IMG/VR virus record: IMGVR_UViG_3300037584_000415
Coordinates: 1 to 33,119 of that record
Length of the DNA stretch: 33,119 bases
Origin: a virus
Direction: 5' to 3' (one strand)
Positions 29,908 through 33,119 of the stretch are shown piece after piece. The position numbers and the translations under genes were made by a program. The notes under the pieces are model-generated. The model was not told where the DNA came from, ran no database searches, and saw only the letters and a program-made list of their open reading frames with translations. Within the stretch, counting starts at the first letter, position 1. The number at the start of each line of letters is the position of its first letter.

Positions 29908-30252
29908 TTAACCGATAGTTTTTGTTACGCTTGTAGGTGTAATCTTTTCAGCTATTTGTGCATCTAATCCTGTTTTCATAGATGTAACTGTATCAGAAGT
30001 AAGAGCTGCTTCAACCCATCCTTGTACTTTAGCAGCATCTAAACTACCAAAGGCTGTAAAGCTTGAAAGGTCTGAAGTATCTAAAGTCTGTGAACCATAA
30101 GTAGTAGCAGTCCAGTTATTACCATCGCTATCCTTATTAGTATCATCAGTTGCTGTAAGTCTCCAATGTACATTATAGACTACATCACTTTTACTATCTT
30201 TTGTAGGGTATGTATCAACTGTTGAAACATCCCAAGTATATCCTATTGCCAT
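29908..30252 (-). CDS. Small structural-region protein (114 aa)
   Basis: The frame extends to 30276, but ATG 30252 is preferred because ataggagaataaat precedes it and it avoids an overlap with the tail fibre. The product starts MAIGYTWDVSTVDTYPTKDS and continues with a beta-rich pattern (VVYNVHWRLTATDDTN), then a C-terminal helix. I recall MAITYTWxVxxVxxYP proteins near tail genes of marine phages; a virion role is inferred. It is next to the tail fibre and may be a tail accessory. Confidence 0.7.
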   Translation of the reverse strand: MAIGYTWDVSTVDTYPTKDSKSDVVYNVHWRLTATDDTNKDSDGNNWTATTYGSQTLDTSDLSSFTAFGSLDAAKVQGWVEAALTSDTVTSMKTGLDAQIAEKITPTSVTKTIG

Positions 30253-30262
30253 ATTTATTCTC

Positions 30263-33119
30263 CTATATTCCTGCAATTATAAAAGCTAAGAGTTCGGAAT
30301 ATCTAACACCTAACCTAGTTTGTTCGTTACCATCATCATCAGTCCAAGTATCACTACACCACATAGCGTAATCACTTGCATCTAAACCCTCAGCAGTAAA
30401 AGCATCTTTTAAATCTTGTGCCACAATACCAAAATGTATTCTTGCATCAGAGCCTTTTTCTGTAACAGCAGACTTAAATTTAAACTTTTTAAGCAATCCT
30501 TTAGCTGCAATAGCAACTTTTTTTTCTGCATCTGATATAGCTGCTTCATCTTGTTTTTGATTTCTGTCTGAAGTATTTATTGTGCTATTTGTTGCATAGA
30601 TATTATCAAATCTTGCAAAACTAGCACCTAAATTTATTCCATCATCATTAACAGCTTCAGATGCAATATTCCAAGGATACCAATGATTTGTACTACCATC
30701 TTCAAATGCTATACCACAATCACTATCACCCATTGCTAATAATCCACTTTTTGTAGCAATTCTTCCAACAGCACTACCATCTTTTCTAAATTCTGCAATA
30801 TAACCATCATTTGAATATCTGTTTAAATAAAGACAAGCATTACTAGTACGAGATGCCTCAATAGCTCCATACTGCCCAAGTATATTAATGCCTTGTGCTG
30901 TGCCTCCTGCAATACCAGAAGTAGTAGTACCCACTAACAAGTTTCCTGAACTATCAATACGCATTCTTTCTGTATCGTTGGTATTAAATCTCAAAGAACC
31001 AGTTGACCTTCCATCACCATCAATACTTGTATATGCTGCTGTTGCAGAATCTTGTTGTAAAAATCCTAATCTTGATAAATTATTTGTGCTATTGTTTCTT
31101 AAAGCTATAGCATGGTTACTACCAGCAGTTCCTGATTGCACAGTCAATGGATAGCTTGAAGTAACTCCAATTCCAACATTGCCTGAAGTATCAATACGCA
31201 TTCTTTCTGCATCATTAACTTCAAAAACCATGACTTGTGAGCCACCACTTGCTTTTATTTGTGTTTGACCTGATAAAGCTAAAAATGAACCACTAAGAGT
31301 TCCACCATACTCTAAATCTACTCTACCCTGATTAGTTCCATTTATTGTAAGAGTAGTTACATTGCTGTATGCGTTTGGTGAGTCTGTACCAATACCAATA
31401 TTATCACCACTAATAACCATTCTTTGACTTCCACCAGTATCAAATCTGATTTTATCTTCATCACTTGATTCTTCTACTTGTATCTTAGTATCGTTGTCAG
31501 CATCTTGAACTATTGTAACATTTGTAAGTGTTGTAGTTGTAAATGTTGTACATTCTACTTTAGTTCCTGTTGGAGGAGCAGCACTAAATGTTAGTGTGCT
31601 ACCAGAAACTGAATAAGTATCTTTATGCTGGAATACACCATCTATAGTTACAAAGGTTGCATTCTCATGTGAAGGTGTAACACTTAAAGCTAGTGTAGTA
31701 TCTGAACCATCACCAGTCATTGTATCTATTGTTGGGTCTGCACCAACAACTCCAACTTCCATAATGTAAGCAACAACTTTGTTACCATTAGCAGGAGCTG
31801 TATCAAATGTTAGTGTAGTACCTGATAAAGTGTAAGAGTCTTGTCTTTGGAATACACCTTCGTTAAATATTATTAATCTGTCTTCGTTGTTTGCAGAAAT
31901 AGATTTAGATAATGTAAAGGCTGTTGTACTACCATCGCCTGTAAACTCATCTCTTACAAAAGAAGATGAACTTCCACCACTACCACCTGAACCAGCTAAA
32001 GCACCCCATTCACTTGTATAACCTTCAAACTGTCCTGTAGTTGTATTATATCTAAACTGTCCTGCTTCTGCACTTGGTCTTTGTGCTGTTGTACCTTTAG
32101 GTACTAATATAGCATCTGTATTAGAACCTGCATCTATAGAAACTGTTGGGGTTGTTTCATTAATACCAATTCTATTTGTACTTACATCTGCAAATAAAAC
32201 ACCACTATCAACATTTAGGTCTCCAGAGAATGTAGCTGTTGTACCGGAAACAGCACCTGAGAATGTACCTGTAGTTGCTGTAATACCTCCAGTTATTAAA
32301 TCAGCAGCAGCATATCCTGTTGCTCCTGTATTAACTGTAACAGCAGGTTCTGTTTGTGTATCTGCAAATAATCTAAATGTATTATCAGTAGAAGCATCAA
32401 AGAATAAACCTGCAAATTTAGTTGTACTGGACTCTACATACTTACCAAAGAATCCAAAGTCTGTACTATTAGCTGAGTTAGCATTTGTAAGACCTGTAAA
32501 GTTATCGTCTGATACTATTGCACCTGTTTGTGTAGTTGTACCAGTAACTGATAAATTACCTGCAACAGTTAAGTCATTTGCTATTGTAATATCATTAGCT
32601 AACTTATCACCTGTAACTTGGTCATTAGCAATATGTACTGTGTCGATAGCTCCGTCTGCAATCTGAGCAGAATCAATAGCATCATCTGCCATCATAGAGT
32701 TTACTATAACATCATTACCTATAACTAAATCAATAGTACCATCACCATCTTCATATGTAGCTGCAATACCTGTTTCAGTATTACTTGAGAACATAGCACC
32801 GACTGTATCTTGTACTACTTCTGATAAATCTATATTAGCTGTACCATCAAAAGATACTCCGTGTATTGTTCTAGCTGTTGCTAAAGCTGTAGCTGTATCT
32901 GCTAAAGCAACTGAAATATTAGCAGAGCCATCAAAACTTGTACCACCAATAGTTCTAGGAGTTGTTAAAGTAGCTGCTGAGCCTGTAATGTTACTTGATG
33001 TTAAAGCTATTGTACCTGTTGTATTTGGTAAAGTTACTGTAGGATTACCACTAAATGCTGAATGAGCAGGTGCTTGAAGTCTTAAATAATGTGCGTTGTT
33101 AGACTCACAATAAAAATCT
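30263..33119 (-). CDS. Tail fibre with C-terminal S74 chaperone domain (N terminus beyond window)
   Basis: Host-recognition fibre. The frame is open to base 33119, so about 951 residues are visible and the true start is outside; an internal Met at 32794 is not the start. Contents: repeats such as TIxGxSFDGxANI near the N-terminal side, two tandem beta modules (GDGSTTAFTLS...EGVFQRQDSYTLSG and GDGSDTTLALS...DGVFQHKDTYSVSG), repeated E/QRMxIxxSGNxGIG motifs, and a last 102 residues of the peptidase S74 chaperone type: SDRNQK (Ser-Lys dyad five apart), FGIVAQDL and VRYSELLAFII. S74 domains assist trimer folding and then cut themselves off, so the mature fibre should end before this dyad. Confidence 0.85.
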   Translation of the reverse strand, partial: DFYCESNNAHYLRLQAPAHSAFSGNPTVTLPNTTGTIALTSSNITGSAATLTTPRTIGGTSFDGSANISVALADTATALATARTIHGVSFDGTANIDLSEVVQDTVGAMFSSNTETGIAATYEDGDGTIDLVIGNDVIVNSMMADDAIDSAQIADGAIDTVHIANDQVTGDKLANDITIANDLTVAGNLSVTGTTTQTGAIVSDDNFTGLTNANSANSTDFGFFGKYVESSTTKFAGLFFDASTDNTFRLFADTQTEPAVTVNTGATGYAAADLITGGITATTGTFSGAVSGTTATFSGDLNVDSGVLFADVSTNRIGINETTPTVSIDAGSNTDAILVPKGTTAQRPSAEAGQFRYNTTTGQFEGYTSEWGALAGSGGSGGSSSSFVRDEFTGDGSTTAFTLSKSISANNEDRLIIFNEGVFQRQDSYTLSGTTLTFDTAPANGNKVVAYIMEVGVVGADPTIDTMTGDGSDTTLALSVTPSHENATFVTIDGVFQHKDTYSVSGSTLTFSAAPPTGTKVECTTFTTTTLTNVTIVQDADNDTKIQVEESSDEDKIRFDTGGSQRMVISGDNIGIGTDSPNAYSNVTTLTINGTNQGRVDLEYGGTLSGSFLALSGQTQIKASGGSQVMVFEVNDAERMRIDTSGNVGIGVTSSYPLTVQSGTAGSNHAIALRNNSTNNLSRLGFLQQDSATAAYTSIDGDGRSTGSLRFNTNDTERMRIDSSGNLLVGTTTSGIAGGTAQGINILGQYGAIEASRTSNACLYLNRYSNDGYIAEFRKDGSAVGRIATKSGLLAMGDSDCGIAFEDGSTNHWYPWNIASEAVNDDGINLGASFARFDNIYATNSTINTSDRNQKQDEAAISDAEKKVAIAAKGLLKKFKFKSAVTEKGSDARIHFGIVAQDLKDAFTAEGLDASDYAMWCSDTWTDDDGNEQTRLGVRYSELLAFIIAGI

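Noticed and set aside
1-33119. Integrase, transposase, diversity-generating retroelement, tRNA or toxin-antitoxin genes
   Set aside because: Looked for and not seen; no recombinase motifs, reverse transcriptase motif or insertion-sequence ends are visible.

Overview
The window is a contiguous piece of a low-GC tailed double-stranded DNA phage genome. Both ends are cut: a gene fragment enters at base 1 and a tail-fibre gene runs off at base 33119. Gene content points to a lytic podovirus-like phage with T7-type replication: primase-helicase, Pol I family polymerase, gp2.5-type SSB, endonuclease I, and an ejection-protein set whose sizes resemble T7 gp14/gp15/gp16. Strong A+T bias, class I ribonucleotide reductase, Hsp20 and tail proteins of a style common in ocean viromes suggest a marine host with low GC, such as SAR11 or a relative. 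The host and any affiliation with pelagiphage or HMO-2011-type groups are inference from memory, not a search. Portal, capsid, terminase, integrase, RNA polymerase and tRNA genes are not in this window.

Layout. Bases 1-5285, + strand: a tightly packed run of about 20 small, mostly unrecognised genes, almost all with an AGGAGATA-type ribosome binding site. One recognisable member is a gp88-like cysteine protein (2172-2879). Bases 5282-6205: a near-consensus sigma70 promoter, a short structured leader ending in a terminator-like hairpin, SSB and a small acidic protein. Bases 6219-11375: primase-helicase (TTG start), DNA polymerase, three PD-(D/E)XK-type nucleases and a DUF3310-like protein. Bases 11368-14655: nrdA, a small gene, nrdB and a small gene. 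The + strand block ends in a structured convergence zone at 14656-14780.

From 14779 to 33119 every gene is on the - strand. Read in transcription order (from right to left) they are: tail fibre with C-terminal S74 chaperone, small structural protein, TM/coiled-coil protein, four virion proteins of 711, 257, 197 and 790 aa (the last with a C-terminal lysozyme domain), a 1325-aa virion protein, GH24 endolysin, 3TM-type holin, two secreted low-complexity proteins (359 and 666 aa), two small membrane proteins, and hsp20 with its own sigma70 promoter.

How it works together. The left arm makes nucleotides (NrdA/NrdB), recombines or degrades DNA (three nucleases) and copies it (primase-helicase, polymerase, SSB). 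The right arm builds the tail and ejection apparatus and lyses the host. The most striking regulatory observation is that all five exact TTGACA hexamers in sense orientation on the left arm are followed at 16-17 bp by a -10-like hexamer, including one perfect TTGACA-N17-TATAAT inside a nuclease gene. The most unusual protein-level feature is the pair of signal-peptide proteins lying between the lysis genes and hsp20.
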